This document shows, one piece after another, positions 49,216 through 58,206 of a DNA stretch of 64,000 bases. The notes under the pieces are model-generated. The model saw only the letters and a program-made list of their open reading frames with translations, was not told the origin of the DNA and ran no database searches. The stretch spans positions 2,232,001 to 2,296,000 of the forward strand of contig NZ_CP045293.1 in NCBI RefSeq assembly GCF_009363075.1, written 5' to 3'. Positions within the stretch are counted from its first letter, which is position 1. Every line of letters starts with the position of its first letter. Position numbers and translations under genes: made by a program. This DNA is from Paenibacillus guangzhouensis. GTDB lineage: Bacteria > Bacillota > Bacilli > Paenibacillales > Paenibacillaceae.

Positions 49216-51204
49216 CTACTGCACGGTTGAACGAAATAGTCCTCCGAACCGATCCATATAAATGTACTGGTCATTCTTATAGAAGAGCATATGCATCTCG
49301 AACTCAGCACCGCTATATGCAAATTCCCCTAGTCTTGTCCAATGCACACCATCCTTCGATTCCGCGAGATATTGCCTATAGGAATCAGGGCCTGAGGATT
49401 GCACACCAATGAATCTGCTTCCTTCCCAAATCGCGTTGTCTATGTCCCACGATCCTTTCGGCATGACATGTTTATTCCATTTCACGCCGTCTAGCGAAGT
49501 GTAAGTGATGTCGTCCCCCCAGAGATAGAAACGTTTGTTCACGGCAAGCATAGCATGGATATCTTTCGTCGTTCTAAGACGCTGTTTCCAGCTCACCCCA
49601 TCAATAGACGTGGAGAATATTTTCTTCTCATAATCGTAACTATAGAACATCTCACCGCTATATCTTACTTGATAGAAGTTCGATAAGGTTGAGGCGATGG
49701 GATGATCGGTCCACTGACTGCCAGTTGCAGAGCTGAATTGGATCATTTTCTGCTTGGAACCATCTGAATCATTACGAAGTACGGCGAGCACGATGAATTT
49801 CGAACCTGACCAAGCCAGCAAATTCGGATCAATCTGAGTGTTAGACGTGATTCGCTGTTCCACCCACCCGACACCGTCCGTCGACTTCACGAAATATCCG
49901 TCGGTTGTTACGGCGAAAAGACCTTTCGTCGTTGCGATCATCGAACTGATCCCAACACGATTCCCTTTTGCATCAAATTTTGAATAAGCCAATTCCCAGT
50001 GGCTGCCGTCTCTAGATCGATAGATTCCACCTTGATTATCATCGTGCCCTGCATCCGTCGATACCCAATATTTACCAGCCCAATACATTTGAGTGAATTC
50101 ATGACTCATTTCGCTTGCTAGAACCAATTCTTTATAAGTACTTGCCCACGATACCCCATCTTCCGATACGAGTACGTTACCCGAATCGCCGACACTAACG
50201 AATTGATTGTTAGCCCAGATCACTTGATAGAGACCTGTCTCGATATATGGAAGCTCCTGCACGCTCCACGATACGCCATCTTCAGAAGTCGCCGTGATCG
50301 CATAATACTTACTCCAACTCTTTTGAACGACGCCTACAGCCGTATATTGCTGACCATTCCATACGATGCTATTGAAGCGCGTTTTATCCTTTTGCGCCGG
50401 CTGCACGGGGATTTCCCCAAGTTTTACCCATTTCTGCCCATCCGGTGATTGGTATACGAGATTGTTCAGGCCGACCGCAACGAACTTATGAGAATCCCAG
50501 AGGATATCCCATCCGGCGTCGCTTCGATAGGCATACTCGTCTTCTCCAGGCTGCATCGTGTTTTGCCAATGCGTCTTATTTGTTGAAAATGCGCCAGCCA
50601 CCTTCATTTCACCAGAATAGTCCGAATATCCGCCAAGACTGACGAATCGATTGCCATTGGATGCGACCGCATTCAGCCAACTGGCATTCTTCTGTGATAC
50701 GCCCCAGTTCACGCCATCCGTGGAGGTAATGAATTGAACGCCTCCCCCGTATTCGCTCATGGACACCACACCAATCACTTCTTGACCGTCAAAGAATAAA
50801 TCTCTTAAATATGGGGTTCCATATCCATTCTTCAGCTTGAGAATATCTTTCTCTAGACTTGTCACACGCCAAGTGAGCCCATTCGATGAAATCACCATTT
50901 TATCCCTTGCGTGTCCAACAAATTGCTTACCATCCCAAATCACATGTTGTATCGAGTCATAGGAATCGATCTGCGGTAATTTGACCGATTTCCACTGCAT
51001 GAGATCCTTCGATACGAGCACTTGACCTTTTGAAGCGCCAGCAACATAAACCTCACCATTATAAGCAACACTGTGCAGATCATTATTCGTTACCCGTTGT
51101 TCTACGAGTGTTGATGCTGCGAAGATCCTTGAATTTCCAATCCATAAACCTATAATGCATAGCATTAGAAATACAAACCAACCACGCTGTAAAGCTTCCT
51201 TCAC
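49216..51204 (-). CDS. Secreted repeat protein, probable beta-propeller
   Basis: A 662-residue exported protein with a signal peptide (GWFVFLMLCIIGLWIGNS... AASTL). The mature part is built from about ten or more repeats of 40-60 residues containing a DGVxW motif (for example STDGVNWGVSQ, SEDGVSWSVQEL, SIDGVSWKQRLR, SKDGVHWTRLGE). Each is preceded by a strand such as WNGQQYTAVGV or WAGKYWVSTDAG. This is the pattern of BNR/sortilin-like or WD40-like propellers found in Paenibacillus surface proteins. The ligand is unknown; it lacks any anchoring domain. Confidence 0.8.
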   Translation of the reverse strand: MKEALQRGWFVFLMLCIIGLWIGNSRIFAASTLVEQRVTNNDLHSVAYNGEVYVAGASKGQVLVSKDLMQWKSVKLPQIDSYDSIQHVIWDGKQFVGHARDKMVISSNGLTWRVTSLEKDILKLKNGYGTPYLRDLFFDGQEVIGVVSMSEYGGGVQFITSTDGVNWGVSQKNASWLNAVASNGNRFVSLGGYSDYSGEMKVAGAFSTNKTHWQNTMQPGEDEYAYRSDAGWDILWDSHKFVAVGLNNLVYQSPDGQKWVKLGEIPVQPAQKDKTRFNSIVWNGQQYTAVGVVQKSWSKYYAITATSEDGVSWSVQELPYIETGLYQVIWANNQFVSVGDSGNVLVSEDGVSWASTYKELVLASEMSHEFTQMYWAGKYWVSTDAGHDDNQGGIYRSRDGSHWELAYSKFDAKGNRVGISSMIATTKGLFAVTTDGYFVKSTDGVGWVEQRITSNTQIDPNLLAWSGSKFIVLAVLRNDSDGSKQKMIQFSSATGSQWTDHPIASTLSNFYQVRYSGEMFYSYDYEKKIFSTSIDGVSWKQRLRTTKDIHAMLAVNKRFYLWGDDITYTSLDGVKWNKHVMPKGSWDIDNAIWEGSRFIGVQSSGPDSYRQYLAESKDGVHWTRLGEFAYSGAEFEMHMLFYKNDQYIYMDRFGGLFRSTVQ

Positions 51205-51349
51205 CTACTCTTCCCCCTAAGATGTATTTATCTAATAATGATTCTAAATGTTAAAATTCGACAATTTCTGACCAATCCCTCTGAAATGATGTAAAGATTC
51301 GTCAACAATAATAGCGTCAAGAAAGTCCGCCGAATCCTGAGCGTAATAA

Positions 51350-51379
51350 AGACCCACCGGCATAAACCGATGGGTCTTA
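51350..51379. terminator. Bidirectional hairpin
   Basis: AAGACCCA(C)CGG / ACCGATGGGTCTT stem. It separates the acyl-CoA dehydrogenase gene from the propeller gene. Confidence 0.6.
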
Positions 51380-51424
51380 CATTTATTTTCAAGCAAATGA
51401 ATTGTGAATAATCGATCTTGAGGA

Positions 51425-52594
51425 TCAAGACTCGCGTATTGCACGCTGAACCAACATCGCCATCACAGCGTCATCCATTGGCGGATTATGCAGCCCTGCA
51501 CGGACATCACGGTACATGCGCTCAAGCGGCAGACTCCGTGAGAGGCTAGAACCACCCACGATTCGCATGGCAAGATCAACGATTCGCATCGCAGCATTCG
51601 TCGCTACGGTTTTGGCTAGACCAAGCTCTGGCCTCATGGATGCCCGCTCCTCAGGGAGTCGATCCCAGCGGTCAGCGACGCTGTACAACAGAGAGCGTGC
51701 GGTAATCCGCTCTGTTTCCATTTCTCCAATTTTCTGTTGAATATGCGGTAGATCTACAATGGATCCTGGCAAGCTGTTAGGCCGATATTCCTTCGCGAAC
51801 TGAATCGCAAAATCCCGTGCCGCCCAGGCAATTCCAAGATAACATGCCGGAACATGCAGCAGACCGCCTCCGTGATCAGACATGACTTCACCGTTCTCGC
51901 AGTTATTAATGCGATGCTCTTCAGGTACATAAGCACCCGTCAGCACTAGATCATGACTACCCGTTCCTCGCATCCCAATCGTATCCCATGTCTCATCCAT
52001 GCTCACGCCGGGACCCTTGCGGACGTAAAATGTTCCTAGCTGATTCTCCTCTTCAATAAAAGCCGTAACCGTAAATTGATCCAAGATTGGAAGCAACGAA
52101 CTAAATGTTTTACGTCCCGTTAAGAGGTATCCATTCTCTGTTCGAACCGCAACGGTCTGCGGTCGACCTCCGCGGCTCGGGCTGCCCGTTGCTGGCTCGC
52201 TCGCGAACTGATTGATCATCGCGCCTTCCTCAACCACTCGCCTACAGAAATCTGCATACAATGGCTGCGGCCATGACTGCTTAATCCGCAATTGAAGGAC
52301 TTGACTGACATGCCAGCCTACCGCAAGTGCTGTAGAACCATCGCCTCTAGCAAGTCGTTCCTGGGCAAGGATCATCTCATACAACGAGGCTTCTTCGCCT
52401 CCGAATTCCTTTGGCGCGGTAAGAGCCAAGTAGCCTTCTTCTCGCAAATGCTCAAAATTTTCAAAAGGAAATGACCCTTCTCGATCATGTAAAGATGCGT
52501 GTTGTTCTAATATGGCGGCAAGCTGATCTGATCTTACGGCAATCGCTTGTTCACGTTCATTTCGAATAAATGGATCTGATGGCATTGTGTTCAT
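51425..52594 (-). CDS. Acyl-CoA dehydrogenase-family flavoprotein
   Basis: A 389-residue protein. Start at 52594 (MNTMPSDPFIRNEREQ) behind AGGAGA. The N-terminal helical domain (FPFENFEHLREEGYLAL; PKEFGGEEASLYEMI), a middle beta-domain (GYLLTGRKTFSSLLPILDQF; WDTIGMRGTGSHDLVLTG) and a C-terminal four-helix region (MRIVDLAMRIVGGSSLSRSL) follow the family order. The usual glutamate base is not in its normal place, and the C-terminal MRIVGGSS resembles DszC/flavin monooxygenase-like relatives. It may therefore be an oxygenase or desulfurisation-type enzyme rather than a beta-oxidation dehydrogenase. Confidence 0.8.
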   Translation of the reverse strand: MNTMPSDPFIRNEREQAIAVRSDQLAAILEQHASLHDREGSFPFENFEHLREEGYLALTAPKEFGGEEASLYEMILAQERLARGDGSTALAVGWHVSQVLQLRIKQSWPQPLYADFCRRVVEEGAMINQFASEPATGSPSRGGRPQTVAVRTENGYLLTGRKTFSSLLPILDQFTVTAFIEEENQLGTFYVRKGPGVSMDETWDTIGMRGTGSHDLVLTGAYVPEEHRINNCENGEVMSDHGGGLLHVPACYLGIAWAARDFAIQFAKEYRPNSLPGSIVDLPHIQQKIGEMETERITARSLLYSVADRWDRLPEERASMRPELGLAKTVATNAAMRIVDLAMRIVGGSSLSRSLPLERMYRDVRAGLHNPPMDDAVMAMLVQRAIRES

Positions 52595-52693
52595 GCGGCA
52601 TTCTCTCCTAACTTCTATCATTCCTTATATTGTATACCCGAATAGTCTGAATTGTCTAAGGTCGTTTTGTGTACATGACAACGAATGCAAAAA

Positions 52694-52718
52694 AACCTCC
52701 TTGTAGCCCAAGGAGGTT
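52694..52718 (-). terminator. Terminator of the kinase gene
   Basis: AACCTCCTTG/CAAGGAGGTT stem with a five-base loop and TTTTTTTGC on the leftward strand. Confidence 0.85.
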
Positions 52719-52725
52719 AACTGTT

Positions 52726-53643
52726 CTATGTTCGCTTGATCAGGCTAACCGCCTGTTGAACGAACCCATTATGCCGCTCGCGCATCCTATCTACAATCTG
52801 AACATCCAAACCCCATTCAGCAAATCCTGCTAATCGAACAGCCGCATAGATATCCCAAAAAGCTAAATGAGAAAGATCCAGCCTCGGCATCAAGGCAACG
52901 TATTGGTTCGTGAACTGTTCCATCGCCTCTACGCCATAATAGAATAACATTTCCAACCTTCCATTGGCGAGATCTGATAATGGATCTCCGAATGCTGCAT
53001 CTTCCCAGTCGATCATCGCGACGAGTTGTCCATCCTTCCACATGAGATTGCCAGGCCAAAAGTCGCCATGGAGGATGGCCGCTCGGTTCTTGGAAGGTGT
53101 ATGCAAGAACGCAAGAATCTTCTCGTGAATAACTGCATCACCTTCGATGTGAATCTTTTTTAATATGGCTATGTTCCGTAATTTCCGATCATGGTCAATC
53201 TGCCTAGGGAGAAAAGAAACATCTACCTTCGTACAATCGATATGGTGAAGCTTCGATATCGCTGATGCCATTTGCTTGATGTAGTCGTTCATATCCGTAG
53301 GGGCGAACTCCGTCTGACCCTCGATATACTCAATAAGCAGCGCGGGTCTATCGAATAATGAGCGTGAATGATCAACTACGTAAGGCTTCGGTACCAATAC
53401 ACCTTGTGATCTTAGAACTTGTAATAGATTGAATTCATCGGAAGCGACGGAAGGGTTATGTTCGATATCTGCATCGCCATGAACCCGTGCAACCAACTTC
53501 AAGTTCTGTTCATCGGCTTGTGCGATTTCAAGGCCGATCACTTGTGCTGAAATACCGCCTTTTAACTTCCACGAACGCAGCAACTTCCACGTAGGATTCA
53601 ACCGACGTATCCATTGTCGTAAATTCATCTCCTCATTTTCCAT
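52726..53643 (-). CDS. Aminoglycoside-phosphotransferase-fold kinase (APH family)
   Basis: A 305-residue APH/choline-kinase-like phosphotransferase. The catalytic loop is LHGDFWPGNLMW (HxDxxxxN) and the metal-binding motif is MIDWEDAAFGDPLSDLA. The N-lobe has the lysine region LKLVARVHGD and the hinge PALLIEYIEG. The substrate could be a sugar, amino alcohol or antibiotic; nothing in the context decides this. The gene precedes its own terminator and lies 22 bases downstream of the MFS transporter stop on the same strand, so the two may share a transcript. Confidence 0.85.
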   Translation of the reverse strand: MENEEMNLRQWIRRLNPTWKLLRSWKLKGGISAQVIGLEIAQADEQNLKLVARVHGDADIEHNPSVASDEFNLLQVLRSQGVLVPKPYVVDHSRSLFDRPALLIEYIEGQTEFAPTDMNDYIKQMASAISKLHHIDCTKVDVSFLPRQIDHDRKLRNIAILKKIHIEGDAVIHEKILAFLHTPSKNRAAILHGDFWPGNLMWKDGQLVAMIDWEDAAFGDPLSDLANGRLEMLFYYGVEAMEQFTNQYVALMPRLDLSHLAFWDIYAAVRLAGFAEWGLDVQIVDRMRERHNGFVQQAVSLIKRT

Positions 53644-53665
53644 GCGCTTGATTCGCCTCCCTTGA

Positions 53666-54832
53666 TCAAAGAGTCACATGTCGTTCCTTCACATGTGTTG
53701 TGTTCGGGCGGGTTAGCAGCCACTGTACGGTTATCATGGCGATAATAACGATTAGCATGGCAATTAACGCAGGAACAAAGCTGCCGCTATAATCGTAGAT
53801 CATGCCAATCATAAGCGGCCCCATAGCGCCAATCATATACCCTCCACACTGCGACATGGCGGACCATGACCCAGCTTCTTGCGCTGTATTCGTCTCTACG
53901 ATCGGAAGCATAAGCGCCAGCGGGAATAATCCCCCTGCTCCAATCCCAAGACATATCGCTGCCGGCAGTATTGGCCATTGAAGTAATAAGATGATGATTC
54001 CCACAAGCTCGAACAGACTGCATAGAATCAAATAGAACCTACGATTGCCGGATCGGGATACGAGTCCGGGAATCGTCATCGATACAGGAACTTGAATAAG
54101 TGTGAATACGGTGAGCAGCATGGCCGAATCCGCTTTGCTATACCCGTAACTTTGCGCAATTGGCGAGATCCAGGCGGTAATGGAGTAGAACATGCTCGCC
54201 ATAAATCCGAAGAAGATGGTGAGCAGAATCGCACGCTTATTGCGGATAGGCAATATTGTCCGTTCTGTACTTAAGGTCTCAGACTTCTGAGGCAGAAACC
54301 GTGCCCAGCTTATTAATGCAATGATCCCGAGTACTGACCAACATGACAATGTTAACGTTAAGTTATGATCGCTGCTGTTAAAGATCGGAATGGCCAATGC
54401 AGATGCAATCCCAGCACCTATGGTCATAGATACAGAGTATACACTGACGATTCCGGGTTTCGTTGGGAAATACTTCTTAATAAATCCTGACAAGAGTGGA
54501 CCTGCGAGACTAATTCCAATCCCTCCGATCATCGCTGTAATCACCAATAAGCTGACGGAGCTCGAAACGCCTCGCAGCGCGGTTGCACCCGTAACAAGCA
54601 CAATGGCCAAGAAGATCGTGCGCTCAAGGCCGATGCGATCTCGTAATACCGTGGCGACAGGTGCGAATATCCCCATACATAAAACAGGCAGTGTTGTTAA
54701 CAAACTCGCCGTGAGGCCATCCATACCGAGCATGGATTGCATCGAATGAAGCAAGGGAGCGACAGATGTAAGAATAGGCCGTAAATTCAATGCCGCAATG
54801 AATATGGCAAATAATAAATATAGTTTTCTCAT
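53666..54832 (-). CDS. MFS transporter, CynX/NimT family
   Basis: A 388-residue protein with 12 predicted membrane helices. It has the CynX-type N-terminus (LNLRPILTSVAPLLHSMQ) and loop signatures (GIFAPVATVLRDRIGLERTI; GPLLSGFIKKYFPTKPG). Relatives export or import small anions such as cyanate or 2-nitroimidazole. AGGAGG lies 9 bases before the ATG. The gene is divergent from a LysR regulator, which probably controls it through the operator between them. Confidence 0.88.
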   Translation of the reverse strand: MRKLYLLFAIFIAALNLRPILTSVAPLLHSMQSMLGMDGLTASLLTTLPVLCMGIFAPVATVLRDRIGLERTIFLAIVLVTGATALRGVSSSVSLLVITAMIGGIGISLAGPLLSGFIKKYFPTKPGIVSVYSVSMTIGAGIASALAIPIFNSSDHNLTLTLSCWSVLGIIALISWARFLPQKSETLSTERTILPIRNKRAILLTIFFGFMASMFYSITAWISPIAQSYGYSKADSAMLLTVFTLIQVPVSMTIPGLVSRSGNRRFYLILCSLFELVGIIILLLQWPILPAAICLGIGAGGLFPLALMLPIVETNTAQEAGSWSAMSQCGGYMIGAMGPLMIGMIYDYSGSFVPALIAMLIVIIAMITVQWLLTRPNTTHVKERHVTL

Positions 54833-54916
54833 TTGTGTAAACCTCCTAACCTTCTGTATCTAACCATTAGTATAGTGATTTACTTTACATTGAACAATTC
54901 TATAATTTCTATTAAC

Positions 54917-54937
54917 ATAATAGATATTCACTATTAT
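54917..54937. promoter_or_regulatory. Candidate LysR operator
   Basis: ATAATAG-7 bases-CTATTAT, a perfect inverted repeat in the intergenic region between the divergent LysR and MFS genes. It has the size typical of LysR recognition sites, and its position 17 bases before the regulator's TTG suits autorepression. Confidence 0.6.
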
Positions 54938-54953
54938 AAAAGGAGCTGTACCC

Positions 54954-55868
54954 TTGGACACGCGACATATCCAGTATTTCATGGCCGTCTATGAGCATCT
55001 GCACTTTACCAGAGCCGCTGAAGCGCTTGGCATCACCCAACCGACACTCAGTCAGCAAATTCGTGTGCTGGAGGGTGAATTAGGCATGCCCTTCTTCGAT
55101 CGGATCGGCAAGCAAGTCGTCGTAACAGAGGCCGGAGAGCTGCTCCGTCTTCATGGCGGAAGAATGTTGGATGCAGAACGAGACGCCAAGGCGGCGATTA
55201 AGGAACTATTGACTGGCGAACGAGGAACTGTGCGCCTTGGTGTATTGCCATCCGACCTAGACTTCCAGCTGGTTCCGCTGTTCACCCATTTCAATGCCGA
55301 ATATCCTGACATTCAGCTGCAGGTCTTCTCATCGATTGCGATTCAAGACGAAGTGTTGACGCAACGCGTAGATCTCGGGATTGGACTCGAGAGCCCTCCA
55401 GATAAGCGATTCGTTCAGATCCCGCTTGGCTCTGAACATTACCATTTATTCGTTCGCGCAGATAGCGAGCTTGCGAGTAAGACAGAGATCAAGCTCATGG
55501 AACTACAGCATCTCCCGCTGGTGATGTACCCCCAGGGATTCCTTGGACGCGATTTGGTAGATACGCTGTGCAGAGCACAAGGATTCCAACTCACTACTGT
55601 GATGGAGACCTCCTCCGCGACCTCACTGCTTCAGCTTGTACGGGCTGGGGTTGGAGCAACGATTCAACCCGAAGGTTTACTTCGACAGACAACTTCCCAG
55701 ACCGAACTTGTGGCGATTCCAATCATTGAGCATCCGCCTGTTCGCAGGCTTGAGCTCATCTACATCGCTGATCGTTATATCAGCAGGGCGCACCAACAAC
55801 TAATTCAATGGCTGATCGACTTTTTCAGCAAGCTGCTGAACCATTCGAACGATACCTCCCGTTCATAA
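54954..55868 (+). CDS. LysR family transcriptional regulator (CynR-like)
   Basis: A 304-residue regulator starting at a TTG (54954) eight bases after AAAGGAG. The HTH is HFTRAAEALGITQPTLSQQI (about 18-37). The substrate-binding domain follows (GTVRLGVLPSDLDFQLVP; GVGATIQPEGLLRQ near the end). Regulators of this subgroup (CynR/BenM) activate neighbouring transport or catabolic genes when an effector is bound. It is divergent from the CynX-like transporter, its likely target. A rightward terminator follows. Confidence 0.9.
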   Translation: MDTRHIQYFMAVYEHLHFTRAAEALGITQPTLSQQIRVLEGELGMPFFDRIGKQVVVTEAGELLRLHGGRMLDAERDAKAAIKELLTGERGTVRLGVLPSDLDFQLVPLFTHFNAEYPDIQLQVFSSIAIQDEVLTQRVDLGIGLESPPDKRFVQIPLGSEHYHLFVRADSELASKTEIKLMELQHLPLVMYPQGFLGRDLVDTLCRAQGFQLTTVMETSSATSLLQLVRAGVGATIQPEGLLRQTTSQTELVAIPIIEHPPVRRLELIYIADRYISRAHQQLIQWLIDFFSKLLNHSNDTSRS

Positions 55869-55872
55869 GTTC

Positions 55873-55917
55873 AAATGACCAACCAAGATCCGTTCCTTGA
55901 TTGGTCATTTCTTTTCT
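55873..55917. terminator. Bidirectional terminator
   Basis: AAATGACCAA/TTGGTCATTT stem with inner CAAG/CTTG pairing and T-rich flanks, shared by the converging LysR and DUF1349 genes. Confidence 0.75.
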
Positions 55918-55923
55918 ACACTA

Positions 55924-56532
55924 TTAAGCTGTCTCATTAATTGTAAATGTATGGAAGTGTGTATCGAATCCATCGCTATCCTGCATTGGACTGCAGCAAT
56001 AGATCCCTACCTTCACGGGATTTGTACCTGGATCTTCATGAAGATGCGCGATCCGAATCTGTTCCCATTCATTTGGATTGGTAGGCGTCTTGGTGAAAAT
56101 CGTATAATCGCTTGCGTTCCGTTCAACACGGAACGCAAGCGGCTCCATCACAAGCGAATTCGCATAGTTCTGTGTCGACCAATCGGAATAACCATGGTTC
56201 GTCACAACCGCTCCTAAATGTGAAGGGCCATCAGGTATGTATTCAAGGGATGTCTTGAGCCAGCAAGTATCCGAGACCATAATGAAGAGCCCAGCTTGAT
56301 CATAGGTTGCTGCTGGTCGCATATGAAGCGACACCTCCGCATTAAAATCCGCTGCAATGGATGCATGTAAGACATGACCATTCATGACTTCAAATCCATA
56401 GTGCGTCTTCAGCCAGAAATCTGTGCTCGGATGGCTGCGGACGACGAGCGAATCTTCGACGACCTGCATGTTCGCTGGCTCGTTCATGATCGTCAACTTC
56501 TCGATGGATGTAGGAATAAACGTATAATTCAT
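55924..56532 (-). CDS. DUF1349 (concanavalin A-like) protein
   Basis: A 202-residue beta-rich protein of the DUF1349 family (regulation of enolase 1/YobR-like lectin fold). SHPSTDFWLKTHYGFEVMNG is the entry, and DQAGLFIMVSDTCWLKTSLE and NPVKVGIYCCSPMQ are later hallmarks. No signal peptide is present. These proteins are thought to bind carbohydrate or small ligands, and their role in bacteria is not clear. It is a single-gene unit converging with the LysR gene. Confidence 0.85.
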   Translation of the reverse strand: MNYTFIPTSIEKLTIMNEPANMQVVEDSLVVRSHPSTDFWLKTHYGFEVMNGHVLHASIAADFNAEVSLHMRPAATYDQAGLFIMVSDTCWLKTSLEYIPDGPSHLGAVVTNHGYSDWSTQNYANSLVMEPLAFRVERNASDYTIFTKTPTNPNEWEQIRIAHLHEDPGTNPVKVGIYCCSPMQDSDGFDTHFHTFTINETA

Positions 56533-56646
56533 TGCAGTATAACCTCCGGTTTTCGTTTGCTTTTCATTGTACTACAATAACGGCAAATGACCAGTCATCT
56601 ATGATATAATTTTCCTGTTCAATCATTCTCAAGGAGGAAATACCTG

Positions 56647-56712
56647 ATGAAAAAGAGATCCATCCAAAGCTTGTCTTCGGGTATTGGGTATTCGACGGCT
56701 GTCTTCTTCTAG
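56647..56712 (+). CDS. Possible 21-residue leader peptide
   Basis: ATG at 56647, eight bases after AAGGAGG, opens MKKRSIQSLSSGIGYSTAVF and one more residue before TAG. The strong site and the position 58 bases before the RidA gene suggest a translated leader. There is no obvious run of a regulatory amino acid. An alternative is the remnant of a lost gene. Confidence 0.35.
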   Translation: MKKRSIQSLSSGIGYSTAVFF

Positions 56713-56770
56713 AATGTCTGACGGATTGTTGATAAATGTGCAAAATGCGAACTTAAAGGAGTAGATATCC

Positions 56771-57175
56771 ATGCAGAACAACCGTCAGACCGTCATTCAA
56801 CGTTCGAATCCAGACCCAATTGCGAAGCCCGTTGGCAGCTATAGTCATGTAACCAAGATGAATCGAGATGCCGACATATATGTATTCTCCGGTCAGATTG
56901 GGATTGATCAAGAAGGCCAGATCCCTTCGGAGATGAATCAACAAGTTACACTTACGATGAAAAATATCGTTGATATCCTTGCCTCACAGCAGCTCACACC
57001 CGATCACGTCGCTAAGGTGAATATCTGGGCGACAGAGCCGATCGATTGGGACCATTTCGATGACATTTGGAATCGTGTATTTGGCGAGACGCCGCCATCC
57101 ATGACCATCGCTTATGTCCAAGGGCTAGGCTTGCCCGAACTTAAGATTGAGCTCGATGTCTGGGCTGCAGGTTAA
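56771..57175 (+). CDS. RidA family protein lacking the catalytic arginine
   Basis: A 134-residue Rid/YjgF-like trimer-forming protein (YVFSGQIGIDQEGQIPSEMN; VAKVNIWATEPIDWDHF). AAGGAG lies nine bases before the ATG. In RidA enamine/imine deaminases a conserved Arg sits in a P-x-R motif before the last strands; here the motif reads PSMTIAYVQG. This protein therefore belongs to one of the Rid subfamilies (Rid4-7-like) that lack the Arg and probably do not deaminate 2-aminoacrylate. Its partner pathway is not evident. Confidence 0.85.
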   Translation: MQNNRQTVIQRSNPDPIAKPVGSYSHVTKMNRDADIYVFSGQIGIDQEGQIPSEMNQQVTLTMKNIVDILASQQLTPDHVAKVNIWATEPIDWDHFDDIWNRVFGETPPSMTIAYVQGLGLPELKIELDVWAAG

Positions 57176-57218
57176 CAACCGCGTCCGCTATCATCCCCAT
57201 CTGATTCATAAGTAACGA

Positions 57219-57262
57219 AGGGCTCTGAACCTAGCCATATGCCTGGTTCCAGAGCCCTCTTC
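57219..57262. terminator. Terminator between ridA-like and SDR genes
   Basis: AGGGCTCTGAACC/GGTTCCAGAGCCCT stem (one bulge), followed by CTTCATT rightwards and TTCGTTAC leftwards. It is shared by the two converging genes. Confidence 0.8.
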
Positions 57263-57263
57263 A

Positions 57264-58028
57264 TTATAGACGTGATCCCCCGCTTGCATCAATGCATTGA
57301 CCCGTTACCCAGCGGCTGTCATTCGAGGCTAGGAAAGCAGCAATATCAGCGATATCTTCAGGTTCTCCCCAACGATTAAAGGTGGATAAGCCAGCAGCGT
57401 ATTGCTGACCGTCCTGATGCTGCAATGTCCCTGCGTTCATCTCCGTATTAATGATACCCGGTTGAATCGCATTCACGGTAATGCTGCGATTCCCAAGCTC
57501 CTCAGCCAATGCACGCGTAAACACATCAATGGCTCCCTTCGACATGCTATACGTAAACACACTCGGTGAGGCGACGCGCGTAACGAACGATGAGATATTA
57601 ATGATCCGTCCGCCGTCCCTGAGTCGTGGCAAAGCTCGTTGTGTGACGAAGAACGGCCCTTTGACATTCATATTCATGACCTCATCGAACGAATCCACGG
57701 TTGCTTCCTCCATCGTCAATATTTGACCGATGCCAGCGTTATTCACCAGAATATCGAACCGATAATCCCCTCGAAGTTCGCGAAGGGCAATATCTAATTC
57801 GCTATACAATTGATGAATGCCATCGATGGTACTCAAATCTGCACCAATGGCAACCGCTGCCCCCCCATGCTGTTGAATCTCGGAGACAACTCCCTCAGCT
57901 TCATGCCGTCGTCTGCCATAATGAACGACGACGAATGCGCCATCTCGCGCTAATCGTAACGCGATTCCCCGTCCGATCCCTCGGCTTGCGCCCGTCACGA
58001 CTGCAATTTTACCTGTTAACATCCCCAT
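57264..58028 (-). CDS. Short-chain dehydrogenase/reductase
   Basis: A 254-residue classical SDR. The start at 58028 ([19 protein letters not shown]) lies behind GGGAGA. The cofactor motif is [10 protein letters not shown] (about 12-21), followed by NNAG in [10 protein letters not shown], the catalytic Ser in INISSFVTR, and YxxxK in [13 protein letters not shown]. The C-terminus ([20 protein letters not shown]) is typical. NADP is likely, from the basic residues in [10 protein letters not shown]. The substrate is unknown; fabG-like or glucose-dehydrogenase-like activity is possible. Confidence 0.9.
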   Translation of the reverse strand: MGMLTGKIAVVTGASRGIGRGIALRLARDGAFVVVHYGRRRHEAEGVVSEIQQHGGAAVAIGADLSTIDGIHQLYSELDIALRELRGDYRFDILVNNAGIGQILTMEEATVDSFDEVMNMNVKGPFFVTQRALPRLRDGGRIINISSFVTRVASPSVFTYSMSKGAIDVFTRALAEELGNRSITVNAIQPGIINTEMNAGTLQHQDGQQYAAGLSTFNRWGEPEDIADIAAFLASNDSRWVTGQCIDASGGSRL

Positions 58029-58206
58029 ACATTCATCTCTCCCTATGTCGATTTCATGATTAGTTATATCACAAGGGAACTGTTGAAATGTTGCTCTCTC
58101 ATTCGGCAATCGGAGAACCATACGCGTTGCCGAGGGAATAAATCATCTAAATAATGCCATTCTAATGTGAAAGAGCAGGCGAGGTTATTGAAGGAGGTAG
58201 AGGAAT

